This document shows, piece by piece, positions 30,129 through 39,019 of a stretch of 39,335 nucleotides of DNA (the stretch's first letter is position 1; each line of letters starts with the position of its first letter). The DNA is taken from assembly GCF_014649495.1 (NCBI RefSeq), contig NZ_BMTD01000034.1:21719-61053 (forward strand), given 5' to 3'. The translations under genes and the position numbers were made by a program. Source of the stretch: Streptomyces filipinensis (GTDB taxonomy: Bacteria; Actinomycetota; Actinomycetes; Streptomycetales; Streptomycetaceae). A model generated the notes under the pieces. It was not told the DNA's origin. It searched no databases and was given only the letters and a program-made list of their open reading frames with translations.

Positions 30129-31256
30129 ATGGCCTTGCGAGCGTGGCGGGTGTTCCGGCGGTCCTGGCAGCCGGGTCACGTGCCCGCGCTGATGGTGATC
30201 CCTCTGGGGCTGATCGTCGCGGTCTGTGTGGTGGATGTGATCGCTCCGCCGCACATTCACCTCGGTCCCTTGCTGGTGGCGGCACCGGCAATCACGGTGG
30301 CGTTCGCAGGCGCCCGCATGACGGCGCTGATGGGAGTGCTCGCCGTGGCGGCGCAGGCGCTGATCGGTGTGCTGAGAGAAGGCCTGTCCACCGCCAACAT
30401 CCAGGCTCAGATCGCCGCTCTGATCGTCGTCTCGGCTGTCTGTGTCGGCATCTGCGTGCTGCGGGACCGGCGTGAACATCAGCTGCACCGGGTGCGGTCC
30501 GTCGCAGAGGCAGCGCAGAGCGTGCTGCTGCAGCCCTTGCCCGGCCGCGCCGGCCCGCTGCGGATCGCCGGCCTGTACATCCCGGCCGAGGAGGAAGCCG
30601 ATCTGGGTGGGGACCTGTACGCGGCCGCGCGGACCGATCACCACAGCACCCGGCTCCTCATCGGCGACGTCCGTGGCAGCGGTCTGGCCTCGATCAACAA
30701 CGCCGCCCTGCTGCTCGGCGCCTTCCGCGCGGCCGCCCATCGACAGGCCACCCTGTCCCGCCTCGCCGTCCACCTGGACGCCGCGTTTCGCTGGGACAGC
30801 AGCCAGTGGCGCTCGCAGACGGAGCAGGACACCGACGAGGACTTCGCCACCGCGATCCTGCTCGACATCCCCGACCACCAGCCGGTCGTCCACCTCATCA
30901 ACTGCGGTCACCCACCGCCGCTGCTCCTGCGCGGCACTCACGTCACCGCTCTCACGCCGGAGGCGAGCCACCTTCCGATCGGACTCGGCGGCACCTTCGG
31001 CATCACCGCCTACGACGTCCAGACGTTCCCGTTCGAGGTCGGCGACCTGCTCCTTCTGTACACGGACGGCGTCATCGAAGCACGCAACACCGACCACCTC
31101 TTCTACAAGCTCACTGAACGGGCGCCCGCGTGGACCAATGACGACCCTGACGAGCTCCTGCGCGCTCTCCATGACGACCTTCTGGCCCACGTCCACGGCC
31201 ACCTGAACGACGACGCGGCCGCAGTCGCGATCCGCCGCCTGGCCCTCGTGGAGTGA
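30129..31256 (+). CDS. PP2C-type (SpoIIE/RsbU-like) serine/threonine phosphatase, membrane-bound
   Basis: 375 aa from ATG 30129, with GGAAGG ten bases upstream; longer frames start in unrelated sequence. The N-terminus has three to four transmembrane segments (ALMVIPLGLIVAVCVVDVIA, LGPLLVAAPAITVAFAGARM, ALMGVLAVAAQALIGVL, AQIAALIVVSAVCVGICVLR). A linker helix (HRVRSVAEAAQSVLLQPLP) leads to the PP2C domain: EADLGGDLYAA, LIGDVRGSGLASINNAALLL, DFATAILLDI, INCGHPPPLLLRG, LLLYTDGVIEARN and NDDAAAVAIRRL. The metal-binding Asp residues are present. Such phosphatases dephosphorylate anti-sigma antagonists and so release stress sigma factors; no partner genes are adjacent. Confidence 0.92.
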   Translation: MALRAWRVFRRSWQPGHVPALMVIPLGLIVAVCVVDVIAPPHIHLGPLLVAAPAITVAFAGARMTALMGVLAVAAQALIGVLREGLSTANIQAQIAALIVVSAVCVGICVLRDRREHQLHRVRSVAEAAQSVLLQPLPGRAGPLRIAGLYIPAEEEADLGGDLYAAARTDHHSTRLLIGDVRGSGLASINNAALLLGAFRAAAHRQATLSRLAVHLDAAFRWDSSQWRSQTEQDTDEDFATAILLDIPDHQPVVHLINCGHPPPLLLRGTHVTALTPEASHLPIGLGGTFGITAYDVQTFPFEVGDLLLLYTDGVIEARNTDHLFYKLTERAPAWTNDDPDELLRALHDDLLAHVHGHLNDDAAAVAIRRLALVE

Positions 31257-31485
31257 CGGAGTCAGGGTGGTGCGCTGCGGCGAACGGTCCTGATCACGTC
31301 GCCCCTCCCCCCGCCCGCGCGATACCAGCACGCCGAGCCGTCTCGGGCGTTGTGAGACGGAGAGCCAGACATGCCTCGATCGACGCGCAACATGGAGTGC
31401 GTGGGCCGCGTCGAGGCCCTGTGCCCCGACACCGAAGGCCCGAAGGCCGGTGCGCGCGTCGTGGCCGCTGCGATCCCGGCGGTGC
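31257..31485. other. Spacer with degraded frame
   Basis: It holds a possible remnant of the missing N-terminal part of the following dehydrogenase (a plus frame from 31371 reads RVEALCPDTEGPKAGARVVA) but no clear motif. Confidence 0.3.
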
Positions 31486-31944
31486 CCGGACCACGAGGAC
31501 CTGATGCAGCGTGTGGCCGAGCCGGCGGGACGGGCCGGCGTACGGAAGGCCGTCGACTGTGTCGCGGGTCCCGTCGGCGCCCAGGTGTCCCAGGCACTGG
31601 CTCCGGGAGCAGAGCTGATGGTCTACGGCGCGCTCTCCACCTACCGGCAGACCAACCCCGCGGCACTGCCGATCCCGCTGCAGGCACGCTCGCTCATCTA
31701 CGAGACCAAAACGGTTCGTGGCTTCTGGCTGAACCGCTGGTTCGGCACTGCCTCACCCGACATCGTGCGGCGTGCGCCGGCCCGGGTCCGCGATCTCGTC
31801 GCCGACGAGGTGCTGAGCATCCCCCAGGGGCGGCCCTTCCCGCTCGCACGCTTCGCCGAAGCCGTCGCGCTCGCCGAAGCACCTGCCCACGGCGCCGAGC
31901 CACTGTTCGTCTTCGGAGACGGCCGGGCCGAGGACGACGGATAG
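31486..31944 (+). pseudogene. MDR dehydrogenase C-terminal remnant
   Basis: It reads EDLMQRVAEPAGRAGVRKAV, DCVAGPVGAQVSQALAPGAE, LMVYGALSTYRQTNPAALPI, PLQARSLIYETKTVRGFWLN, then FPLARFAEAVALAEAPAHGA, and stops normally. This is the second half of the nucleotide-binding domain and the end of a zinc-dependent-like alcohol dehydrogenase/quinone reductase. The GroES-like catalytic domain and the GxGxxG motif are missing, so it is non-functional. Confidence 0.75.
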
Positions 31945-32107
31945 GAAGCGGCCCTGCCACGCCAAGTCGGTTCGCGCAAGGCGTTGACCTGCACGATCAC
32001 TGCCTGCGGCCCGCCGAGTGGCAAGGGAGGCGGCTACGGGCCAGGCTGGAGGCGAGTGACGGCGTCACCAGAGATCAGGCGCCGAGGACGATGGGATCAC
32101 CGGCCAC
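31945..32107. other. Short spacer
   Basis: Nothing recognisable. It contains the leader of the following gene without a clear ribosome site. Confidence 0.4.
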
Positions 32108-32638
32108 GTGATCGACACGGACGAGCTGACCGAGCGGAACGTGAGGTTCGCCGACGGTGGATCGTTCGTCGGCCTCAAGCTGATGCCCAGAGGCGCTCTG
32201 ACGGTCATCGGATGCGTCGACCCGCGTGTCGACCCGTCCGACGTACTGGGGCTCGAGCTCGGCGAGGCAGCGGTGATCCGCAACGTCGGAGGACGGGTCA
32301 CGCCCGCGACCCTTGCGACGCTGGAGATGCTCTCGAAGGTCCTACAGGCCCGCACGGGCGGCCCCGGCCCGCGCGACAACCACTACGCGGTGCTGCACCA
32401 CACCGACTGCGGCATCACGGATCTGGCCGCGTTCCCCGGCCTGCTGACCGACTACTTCGACGTGCCAGCCACCGACCTGGCCGCCAAGGCGGTCACCGAC
32501 CCGGTCGCCGCCGTCCGCGTCGACGTCGACATCCTCAGGCAGAACCTCCGGGCCGGTGTATTCGTCTCAGGGCTCGTGTACGACGTAACCACCGGGCTCA
32601 TCGACATTGTCGTCCCGCCCGCGCGGGTGGAAGCATGA
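32108..32638 (+). CDS. Divergent beta-carbonic-anhydrase-like protein
   Basis: 176 aa from GTG 32108. The zinc-site signatures are present in altered form: IGCVDPRVDP, giving Cys36-x-Asp38-x-Arg40, and LHHTDCG, giving His98 and Cys101. RNVGGRVTP replaces the usual RxAGN/H segment. It is shorter than the classical enzyme at 2937, lacking its N-terminal arm. Family members of this clade are annotated as carbonic anhydrases, but some act on other small substrates such as CS2 or COS; the sequence does not tell. The next gene starts ~100 bp downstream. Confidence 0.85.
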   Translation: MIDTDELTERNVRFADGGSFVGLKLMPRGALTVIGCVDPRVDPSDVLGLELGEAAVIRNVGGRVTPATLATLEMLSKVLQARTGGPGPRDNHYAVLHHTDCGITDLAAFPGLLTDYFDVPATDLAAKAVTDPVAAVRVDVDILRQNLRAGVFVSGLVYDVTTGLIDIVVPPARVEA

Positions 32639-32741
32639 CACCGCGCGGCGCCTGCGGCCGGTGCGAGCGCCGTGGGCCTGCGGTTCGTACCGGGGATCTG
32701 CTGTCCCGGTCGGCCGGATCGGAGGGGAGGCGGTTTCTGGC

Positions 32742-33812
32742 ATGTGCGACGATCACGGATGCTCGGATGCCGAGGCGGCCTGGTCAGCGCCTCGCCTCGC
32801 GGAGGGACCGGCCGTCGACCCGGTGACGCTGCCCGAGGTCGACGAGGTCAGGGTCACGACGATGGTCGACAACACCTACGACGCCCTGCTGGCCTCCGCC
32901 GAAGGCGTCACCCGCGCGTCGGTGGGCGCCGGACGGACCGCCGCGCGGCAGTTCGCCGGCGGCGAGGCCCTCGCGGGGCTGCGTGCCGAGCACGGCTTCT
33001 CCGCCCTGGTCACCGCCCGAAGCGGCAACACGAACAGCATGCTGCTGTTCGACACCGGAGCGTCGCCGGACGGGCTAGCGGTGAACGCCGAGCGTCTGGG
33101 GCTCGATGTCGGCGGCCTGCAGGGCGTCGTGCTCAGCCACGGACACTTCGACCACGCCGGCGGCTTCGACGGCCTGGCCCGGCTGCGCGGTCGCTCCGGC
33201 CTGCCGCTGACCGTCCACCCCGCGGTCTGGACCCGCCGCCGACTGGACCTACCGGCCGGCCAGGGTCTGGAGCTGCCCACGCTCTCCCGAGGCGCGCTGG
33301 AACGCGAAGGGTTCGAGGTGATCGAGCGGCGGCAGCCGTCGCTGCTGGCCAGTGGCATCCTGATCACCGGCGAGGTGGACCGCGTCACCGAGTTCGAGCA
33401 CGGCATGCCGCCGGCCCACCAGGCCTGGGACGGGAACGGCTGGCGACACGACCCCGCCGTCATCGACGACCAGGCACTCGTCGTCAACGTGCGCGGCCGG
33501 GAACTCGTCATCATCACCGGGTGCGGACACGCCGGAGTCGTCAACATCATCCGGCACGCCATGAGGCTGACCGGCGTCAGCAAACTGCTGGCCCTCATCG
33601 GCGGCTTCCATCTGAGCGGCCCCTCCTTCGAGCCGGTCATCGGTCCCACGGTGGCCGCGCTCACCGCACTCGCACCCGAGTTGATCGTCCCCGGTCACTG
33701 CACCGGCTGGCGCGCCCAGCACACCCTCGCCACAGCCCTCCCCGACGCATGGGTGCAGACCAGCGTCGGAACCACCTACACCCTCACCGCTTCCGACGCG
33801 GGTGGTGCCTGA
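32742..33812 (+). CDS. MBL-fold metallo-hydrolase
   Basis: 356 aa from ATG 32742, with GGGGAGGCGG upstream at ~10 bases; the frame is open earlier, overlapping the previous gene. The metal-binding motif is SHGHFDHAGG (His133-x-His135-x-Asp137-His138). Further ligands lie in ITGCGHAGVVN, IGGFHLSG and the final PGHCTGW. The overall pattern (an initial VRVTTMVDNTYDALL, LLFDTGAS) is that of the dihydropteroate-type MBL proteins related to the ribofuranosylaminobenzene phosphate synthase group. Substrate unknown. It may be co-transcribed with the carbonic-anhydrase-like gene. Confidence 0.9.
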   Translation: MCDDHGCSDAEAAWSAPRLAEGPAVDPVTLPEVDEVRVTTMVDNTYDALLASAEGVTRASVGAGRTAARQFAGGEALAGLRAEHGFSALVTARSGNTNSMLLFDTGASPDGLAVNAERLGLDVGGLQGVVLSHGHFDHAGGFDGLARLRGRSGLPLTVHPAVWTRRRLDLPAGQGLELPTLSRGALEREGFEVIERRQPSLLASGILITGEVDRVTEFEHGMPPAHQAWDGNGWRHDPAVIDDQALVVNVRGRELVIITGCGHAGVVNIIRHAMRLTGVSKLLALIGGFHLSGPSFEPVIGPTVAALTALAPELIVPGHCTGWRAQHTLATALPDAWVQTSVGTTYTLTASDAGGA

Positions 33813-33911
33813 TCCCGACTCGGCAGTCCGGGCTCGCACGGCGCAGTAGGAACGGCGGGGAGAACACGGGTGCGCCGTGGTCAGTGCGGGTGGTCGTCGT
33901 GGTCGGAGTGG

Positions 33912-34241
33912 TCAGTGGTCGTGGCCAGGAGGGCGTTGGGCCAGGGATCGGGCGCGTGTGATGACCTCGTCCGTGGAGACGGCGCGCACGCTCGTGAGCA
34001 CATCCTCCAGTGCGGCCAGCCAGAGCCCGTAGTAGCTGTACGGTTCGCCCTCCCCCGCTGCTTCCCATGTGGTGATCCGGGCAATCAGTGCGGCCTGGAA
34101 CTCCGGCCAGGTGAACACTCCCGCGTCGTACAGGGTGACGGCCATCCCGAAGGCACGGCTCTCCCACGGCTCGGCGAACACCAGCTCCCCGTTGGAGCGG
34201 GGCGGTGCGGCGGGGCCTTCGATGTCCAGAGGTGCGCTCAT
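33912..34241 (-). CDS. Nitrile hydratase activator (P14K-type) protein
   Basis: 109 aa, ATG overlapping the alpha-subunit stop by 4 bp. Typical features are NGELVFAEPWESRAFGMAVT, EFQAALIARITTWEAAGEGE and YSYYGLWLAALEDVLTSVRA, a small helical protein homologous to the N-terminal half of the beta subunit. It carries alpha subunits during cobalt insertion and cysteine oxidation (self-subunit swapping). The tail ends PGHDH, as is common for metal chaperones. It is the last gene of a compact operon. Confidence 0.9.
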   Translation of the reverse strand: MSAPLDIEGPAAPPRSNGELVFAEPWESRAFGMAVTLYDAGVFTWPEFQAALIARITTWEAAGEGEPYSYYGLWLAALEDVLTSVRAVSTDEVITRARSLAQRPPGHDH

Positions 34242-34837
34242 GGTGCCGCCACCTTGGCCACTCCGACCATCGCGTCCCTCGTCACCAGAGGGACGAGTTC
34301 TTCCTCGGTCAGATGCTCGGTGCCGGGCGGCTGCTCGGGCAGCACCAGCCAGCGCACCTCGCTGGTGGAGTCGTGGACGGTGATCCGAACGTCGTCGGCC
34401 AGCTCGAGTCCCATCTCGGACAGCACCGCGCGCGGCTCCTTCACCACCCGGGCGCGGTAGGCGGGGTCCTTGTACCAGCTCGGAGGCAGGCCGAGCACCG
34501 GCCACGGGTAGCACGAGCACAGCGTGCAGACCACCACGTTGTGCGAGGTCGCAGTGTTCTCCACCACGACGATGTGCTCGCCCTGGAACCCTCCGAAGCC
34601 CAGCTCATCGATGGCGGCCGTGCCGTCCTCGAGCAGTCGGCGACGGTACTCGGGGTCCGTCCAGGCTCTGGCGACGACCTTCGCGCCGTTGAGCGGTCCG
34701 ATGTTGGTCTCATAGGTGGTGATGAGCCCGTTCATCGCCTTCGGATCGATCAGGCCCCGCTCGGTGAGCAACTGCTCGAGCGCCTCGGTGCGCAGCGCCG
34801 GGGGAAGGCGCTCGGCCGATCCGGCGGTGGTGGTCAT
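34238..34837 (-). CDS. Nitrile hydratase alpha subunit (cobalt type)
   Basis: 199 aa from ATG 34837. The metal-binding claw is VCTLCSC at 103-109 (Cys104, Cys107, Ser108, Cys109); Thr rather than Ser after the first Cys marks the cobalt-dependent class. Downstream YPWPVLGLPPSWYK and the family's RARVVKEPRAVL are present. Together with the beta subunit it hydrates nitriles to amides. It overlaps both neighbours by 4 bp. Length is normal. Confidence 0.95.
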   Translation of the reverse strand: MTTTAGSAERLPPALRTEALEQLLTERGLIDPKAMNGLITTYETNIGPLNGAKVVARAWTDPEYRRRLLEDGTAAIDELGFGGFQGEHIVVVENTATSHNVVVCTLCSCYPWPVLGLPPSWYKDPAYRARVVKEPRAVLSEMGLELADDVRITVHDSTSEVRWLVLPEQPPGTEHLTEEELVPLVTRDAMVGVAKVAAP

Positions 34838-35499
34838 GAGGGGGTCTCCAGGTAGCTCTCGAACATGTCCACCGTGAGCTCGAAGGGCTCGGCGTCGGCG
34901 CCCCACATGTCATGGGAGTCGAAGCGCACCGAGTAGACGTACTGTGGGTTCTCGCCCAGGAAGTGCGCGTTGGAGTCCGGCAGCACGCCGGCGGGCTGAA
35001 TGATGTCGACGACGCCGATCCGCCCTCGCACATAGCGCGGCAGCCTGGTGTGTCCGGCCGGCGACATGTCCCTGGCGCGCACGCGCTCGCCGACGGCGAA
35101 GGCCGGCGCGGTGGCGAGGCAGCGCAGTGTGCCGTCGGCGGTCGGCGCGTAGTCGGGCTTGGCCGGCTCCGGGACCGGGGGCTCCTCCACGTGCTCGCCG
35201 CGGAGGTTGCGGGCGCGGGCGTCGACCGCACCAGGTGCCAGGACGGCGCTGTCGAGAAGTCTCAGCTCTCCGGCGTTGAGCCAGCGCCCGTAGTAGCCGT
35301 CGTCGATGTAGTGCGCCCGGTCCAGGCGCTCCAGCGCGTGCCGGAAGGAGTCCAGGTTTCCCCCGGACGCCCTGTTCGAGAGGATCGCGAGCGCGAATGC
35401 CCGGCCTTCCCAGGGCTGTGAGAAAACAGGCTCATCTTGTCTCGGCGGATGCACGGAGCCCCAGCCTGGGGCTCCTCCCATGTCGGCAATACCGTCCAT
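34834..35499 (-). CDS. Nitrile hydratase beta subunit
   Basis: 221 aa, beginning MDGIADMGGAPGWG as in the family. It has the helical N-terminal half (VFSQPWEGRAFALAILSN, LERLDRAHYIDDGYYGRWLN). The SH3-like C-terminal half follows (FAVGERVRARDMSPAGHTRL, PRYVRGRIGVVDIIQPAGVL, YVYSVRFDSHDMWGADAEPF). It leads the operon beta-alpha-activator, the order known for cobalt-type enzymes. The ATG is preceded by GTGAGG nine bases upstream. No amidase or cobalt transporter is next to it. Confidence 0.95.
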   Translation of the reverse strand: MDGIADMGGAPGWGSVHPPRQDEPVFSQPWEGRAFALAILSNRASGGNLDSFRHALERLDRAHYIDDGYYGRWLNAGELRLLDSAVLAPGAVDARARNLRGEHVEEPPVPEPAKPDYAPTADGTLRCLATAPAFAVGERVRARDMSPAGHTRLPRYVRGRIGVVDIIQPAGVLPDSNAHFLGENPQYVYSVRFDSHDMWGADAEPFELTVDMFESYLETPS

Positions 35500-35794
35500 G
35501 GCCGGACCTCACTTTTGCCAGCGATAGCGGGCACAGTCAGAGGAATTATTGTATTCGGGTGACGTCTCTGGCGTCCCACTCTGGCCATCCGCTGGCCGCT
35601 GTGCTGCCGCGGAGGTGCAGGGCTCATGGCCCCGCGTGCCAGGGAGAGACGGCGGACGGGGGAATGGACCAGCGGTTGGGGCCGCGGACGCATGCCGATC
35701 ACCTGACCTCCGCCGGGGCCGGACGTCACCCCGGTTTGCGCCCTGGCCGTGCGCGCCGCAGGCTGCCCCCATGGACTCCAGTCCGGAAGCAGGC
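35500..35794. other. Divergent promoter region of nitrile hydratase and NmrA-type genes
   Basis: 295 bp between divergent starts. The part next to the nitrile hydratase gene is locally AT-richer (AATTATTGTATT at 35541-35552), as expected for promoter DNA. No clear operator was recognised. Confidence 0.4.
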
Positions 35795-36700
35795 ATGCGG
35801 CCCATCCTGGTGACCGGTGCCGCGGGCAGCGTCGGTGCCGTCGGCAGAACCGTGGTCCAAGGGCTGCGGCGCCGGGGCTTCCAGGTGCGTGCACTGGTGC
35901 GCCAGGATGACGACCGTGCCCAGGCGCTGCGCGCCACGGGTGCCGAGGTCGTGGTCGGAGATCTGACGTGTGCCCGTGACGTCGCCGACGCCCTCGACGG
36001 CTGCGGCCGGATGTATTTCGGCATGGCCGTGTCGGCACAGTATCTGCTGGCCGCCGTGACCACGGCGGCGGTCGCGCGCGCCTACGGAAGGCTGGAGGCG
36101 TTCGTGAACATGTCGCAGCTGACCGTCTCCGAGATGGACGCCACCAGCGGCTCCGACTCGCATCAGCATCGTCAGCAGTGGCTGGTCGAGCAGGTTCTCG
36201 GCTGGTCAGGCCTGCCCGTGGTCCAGGTCAGGCCCACCGTCTTCATGGAGAACCCGCTCTTCCAGACCGTGTTTGCCTCGATCGCCAAGGACGGCGTGAT
36301 CAGATGGCCCTTCGGCGAGGCGAGAACCTCCCCGATCGCGGCCGGTGACGTCGCCGCGGTCGTAGAGGAGATTCTGGCCGATCCGGCCGGGCGCATCGGC
36401 CGGACCTATGAGCTGACCGGTCCCCGATCACAGGACGTCGCCGCTCTGGCCGCGGATATTTCCGATGCTCTGCACCGCACGGTCGGCTACACCGACGTCC
36501 CGTTGCAGGAATGGCTCGACAACGATCTCGCGGCGCTGGGACTGCCGGCCCATGTGCTCCAGCACATCTCCACCATGGCTCGCCTGCACGTGGCCGGGCG
36601 CTATGACCGCCAGGCAGACGGCATGGAGGAGATCACCGGGCGGTCCGCCGAAGGAGTATCCGGGTTCGTCCGCAAGAACCCCGAGCTGTTCACTCGCTGA
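35795..36700 (+). CDS. NmrA-type NAD(P)-binding protein
   Basis: 301 aa from ATG 35795, chosen over the in-frame ATG at 35771 because GGAAG lies six bases upstream. The N-terminal Rossmann motif is MRPILVTGAAGSVGAVG, then RGFQVRALVRQDDDRAQALR with the Arg that prefers NADPH, and VVGDLTCARDVADALDG. The usual SDR Tyr-x3-Lys is not present (the region reads VNMSQLTVSEMDATSG), as in atypical SDR/NmrA proteins that sense redox state or reduce quinones. ARTSPIAAGDVAAVVEEILA and the C-terminal VGYTDVPLQEWLDNDLAALG are typical. Divergent from nitrile hydratase. Confidence 0.88.
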   Translation: MRPILVTGAAGSVGAVGRTVVQGLRRRGFQVRALVRQDDDRAQALRATGAEVVVGDLTCARDVADALDGCGRMYFGMAVSAQYLLAAVTTAAVARAYGRLEAFVNMSQLTVSEMDATSGSDSHQHRQQWLVEQVLGWSGLPVVQVRPTVFMENPLFQTVFASIAKDGVIRWPFGEARTSPIAAGDVAAVVEEILADPAGRIGRTYELTGPRSQDVAALAADISDALHRTVGYTDVPLQEWLDNDLAALGLPAHVLQHISTMARLHVAGRYDRQADGMEEITGRSAEGVSGFVRKNPELFTR

Positions 36701-36775
36701 CGCCGACAGCCGCCGTGAGGAACCACGCACCACGCTGCGACAGCCGCGCCCAGCCGTATCCGAGGACCAGACGGC

Positions 36776-37003
36776 TCACCGTGCGCAGCACGACCATCGT
36801 GCGAGGTACGGGGCCAAGAACCTGGTCAGCGCCGCCAGCACTTCCCGCGGGGCTTCCTCAGCCACCCAGTGGCCGGCTGCCCCATGACTACGCCACGCCC
36901 GTCGCGGTCGACCAGTCTCATGGTGCCGGCGACACTCTCAGCGAGGCCTCCGGCTCCGCCGATCGCGAGGACGGGGAGCGTCAGCGGTCGTGTCCTACGC
37001 TGC
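36776..37003 (-). pseudogene. Alpha/beta hydrolase C-terminal remnant, frameshifted
   Basis: The upstream part reads PLTLPVLAIGGAGG and LAESVAGTMRLVDRDGRGVV. After a shift near 36890 it continues HGAAGHWVAEEAPREVLAAL, TRFLAPYLARW and a stop. It matches the end of epoxide-hydrolase-like alpha/beta hydrolases, including the catalytic His (GHWVAEE). The nucleophile region is absent. Confidence 0.65.
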
Positions 37004-37014
37004 TGGTCCTAGGC

Positions 37015-37155
37015 GCTGTGGTGCCGAGGGCTCGGTACCCCCCGAAGCTGCCCCGCAGAGCGTCGGGCTGGGAGGCGAGAATCCGGACGTAGCAGTCGAC
37101 GACGTAGTCGGGGAGTTTTCGTAGGGCCTTGGTGGCGAACTGCCGGCCGAACTAG
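37015..37155 (-). pseudogene. Unrecognised coding scrap
   Basis: The minus strand reads GRQFATKALRKLPDYVVDCY and VRILASQPDALRGSFGGYRA. It is well-formed coding-like sequence without start or stop of its own. I do not recognise the family. Confidence 0.25.
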
Positions 37156-37177
37156 ATACCTTCGCGTCCCCGGACGA

Positions 37178-37435
37178 GTGAGCGCGCTCGAACAGCTCAG
37201 CCTCGCCGAGTTCATCACCTCCGGCGCGTACGGCCGTCACGTCCGCTCCTCCCGGCTGCGCTACCGGCGCCGCCGCGACGCCCTCCCCGCCGCCGTCTTT
37301 ACCGGCGCCCCGGAGGTGACGGTCACCGGCATCGCTGCGGGCCTGCACGCGGTGCTGCGCCTGCCGAGGGGCATGGAACAGTCGGTGGTCCAGGCCGCGG
37401 CCTGGCAGGGGCTGGCCCTGCACGGCCTCGACTGA
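37178..37435 (+). pseudogene. MocR-type (GntR/aminotransferase) regulator C-terminal remnant
   Basis: It reads VSALEQLSLAEFITSGAYGR, HVRSSRLRYRRRRDALPAAV and VTGIAAGLHAVLRLPRG. This is the end of the aminotransferase-like domain of PdxR/MocR regulators, which sense pyridoxal phosphate. The helix-turn-helix and PLP-lysine region are missing, and the gene ends early at a stop. Confidence 0.7.
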
Positions 37436-37876
37436 TCGGGGCTGAGGGTGGTCTTGGTGCCCTTGCACTCGAAATCCTCGTAGACATCGACATAGGCATC
37501 TCGCCTGACCGGCGAACGAACGCCCCCCTTCCCCGGCGTGCCCAACGCGATCTGAGGAAGAACCATGCTCCATCTGTGCTGTCTCAGCGACGACAGCCTC
37601 GCCACGCTGGTGGTGAGCAGTCCGCCGCAGAACCGCATCGCCCAGCAGGGGACCACGAACTCACCGAGGCGCCGAGCGCCTTCGGCCGCAGCAGCGCCCC
37701 GGCGGGCCTCCTGCGCAGCAAAGGCCCGAATTCAACTCCGGCGGTGACGGTCCCGTGGGAGCTGACCGACTTCCGGACGAGGCCCGGCGCTCTGCGGCCC
37801 TGGAGTGGTTCCGGTAGAACCTCCGCCCTTTCCCAGCTCTCTTCCTCACCCCTCACCCCCACCCAAAGGAAAGATC
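37436..37876. other. Spacer with no clear gene
   Basis: A minus-strand stretch near 37455-37510 reads RRDAYVDVYEDFECKGTKTT, faintly like the start of a DsbA/thioredoxin-type domain (VDVYEDFxCPxC), but the CxxC motif is not present. The end of the stretch is the leader of the enoyl-CoA hydratase gene. Confidence 0.3.
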
Positions 37877-38713
37877 ATGAGCTTTGCCTACTCGTCGATT
37901 CGGGCCCGTCAGGAGAACGGTGTCCTGTTCGCCACCCTCGATGCCGGCCCCCTGAACCTCATCGGTGTCAACCTCGTCCGTGACCTCGTCTCGCTCGTCG
38001 AGACACTGCACACCGACCCGGGCGACGTGCGGGTCGTCGTCATCGACAGCGCCTCGCCCGAATTCTTCTCGGCGCACGTGGACCTCACGGCGATCCCGCA
38101 GTACACCGCAGAGGCCGCCAAGGCCGGCGGCCCCGGTGACGCCTCGCTCGGCATGTTTCTGTACAAACTGGCGCACGTCCCGGTGATCACCATCGCCAAG
38201 GTGCGCGGCAGGGCCCGCGGCGGTGGCAACGAACTCGCCCTGGCCTGCGACATGATCTTCGCCGCGCGCGAGAACGCGGTCTTCGGGCAGTTCGAGTCGG
38301 GCACCGGCGCCCTGCCCGGCGCCGGCGGAATCCAGCACCTGACCCGGCGGCTGGGCAGAACGCGTGCCATCGAGGCCATTACCGGTGCCGACGACTTCGA
38401 CGCCGATCTCGCAGAGCGCTACGGCTGGATCAACCGCGCCCTGCCCGACGTGGAACTGGACGGCTTCGTCGAGCGCCTGGCCAAGCGCATCGCCGGATTC
38501 CCACCCGCGGGGGTCAAGGCCGCCAAACGCGCGATCAACGACCTCACGCTGCCACAGCCGGCGAATGTCCGCTCCGACTCGGCCACGTTCCTCAGCCTGG
38601 TCGCACTGCCCGAATCTCGCGAGCGCCTGGACTACCTCGCGAACCGGGGCCTCCAGACGCCTGGTGACCTCGAACGCGACCTCGGCAAGGCCGTGGCGGA
38701 GTTCCCTCGCTGA
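37877..38713 (+). CDS. Enoyl-CoA hydratase/isomerase-family protein
   Basis: 278 aa from ATG 37877, with AAAGGAAAG just upstream; the frame is open earlier in a proline-rich leader. It is a crotonase-fold protein: SPEFFSAHVDLTAI (oxyanion-hole region), KVRGRARGGGNELALACDMI with Glu119, and VFGQFESGTGALPGAGG with Glu140. The two Glu lie where the hydratase catalytic pair is found. It acts on acyl-CoA thioesters in the cytoplasm. The usual first oxyanion-hole stretch (xFxAGxDL) is altered to FFSAHVDL, so substrate or reaction may differ. Monocistronic. Confidence 0.9.
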   Translation: MSFAYSSIRARQENGVLFATLDAGPLNLIGVNLVRDLVSLVETLHTDPGDVRVVVIDSASPEFFSAHVDLTAIPQYTAEAAKAGGPGDASLGMFLYKLAHVPVITIAKVRGRARGGGNELALACDMIFAARENAVFGQFESGTGALPGAGGIQHLTRRLGRTRAIEAITGADDFDADLAERYGWINRALPDVELDGFVERLAKRIAGFPPAGVKAAKRAINDLTLPQPANVRSDSATFLSLVALPESRERLDYLANRGLQTPGDLERDLGKAVAEFPR

Positions 38714-39019
38714 CAGCGCCAGCGGCTGCCTCGTCGCAGAATCAGCACCTTCTCGGCGAGTGTGATGACCCCACATGGGCTAGACGCAGGACCCTGCGGG
38801 CCTCATCTTCGCCGCCGACCCGACAAATCCGGTCAGCGCCAAAGTCGGGGGGCGCTGCGAACGGTGAGGTCGGCGATCGTCGTGTGCGTCGAAGGCTGGA
38901 CGTCCGCGCCCTTCCGTCTCGTCGCTGGAAGGACGCGGTGACCGATCCCGACCGTGCAGAGGTCCGATACACCCTGGGATATCGCGCCCGGCTCGCTCCC
39001 GGCCGTGGGGCACGCCCAG
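38714..39019. other. Spacer with no supported gene
   Basis: The N-terminal part of the next hydrolase would be expected here, but no frame holds it. Nothing else recognised. Confidence 0.35.

Noticed and set aside
33870..33960. Repetitive GTGGTCG tract as a tandem repeat element
   Set aside because: It is only partly repetitive and overlaps the 3' end of the nitrile hydratase activator gene, whose His/Asp-rich tail explains part of it.
32672..33961. A 429-codon plus-strand frame over the MBL gene
   Set aside because: Shadow of the MBL-fold gene in another frame, extremely Arg-rich.
37455..37510. DsbA/thioredoxin-like start (VDVYEDFEC)
   Set aside because: The catalytic CxxC is not present and the similarity ends after about nine residues.
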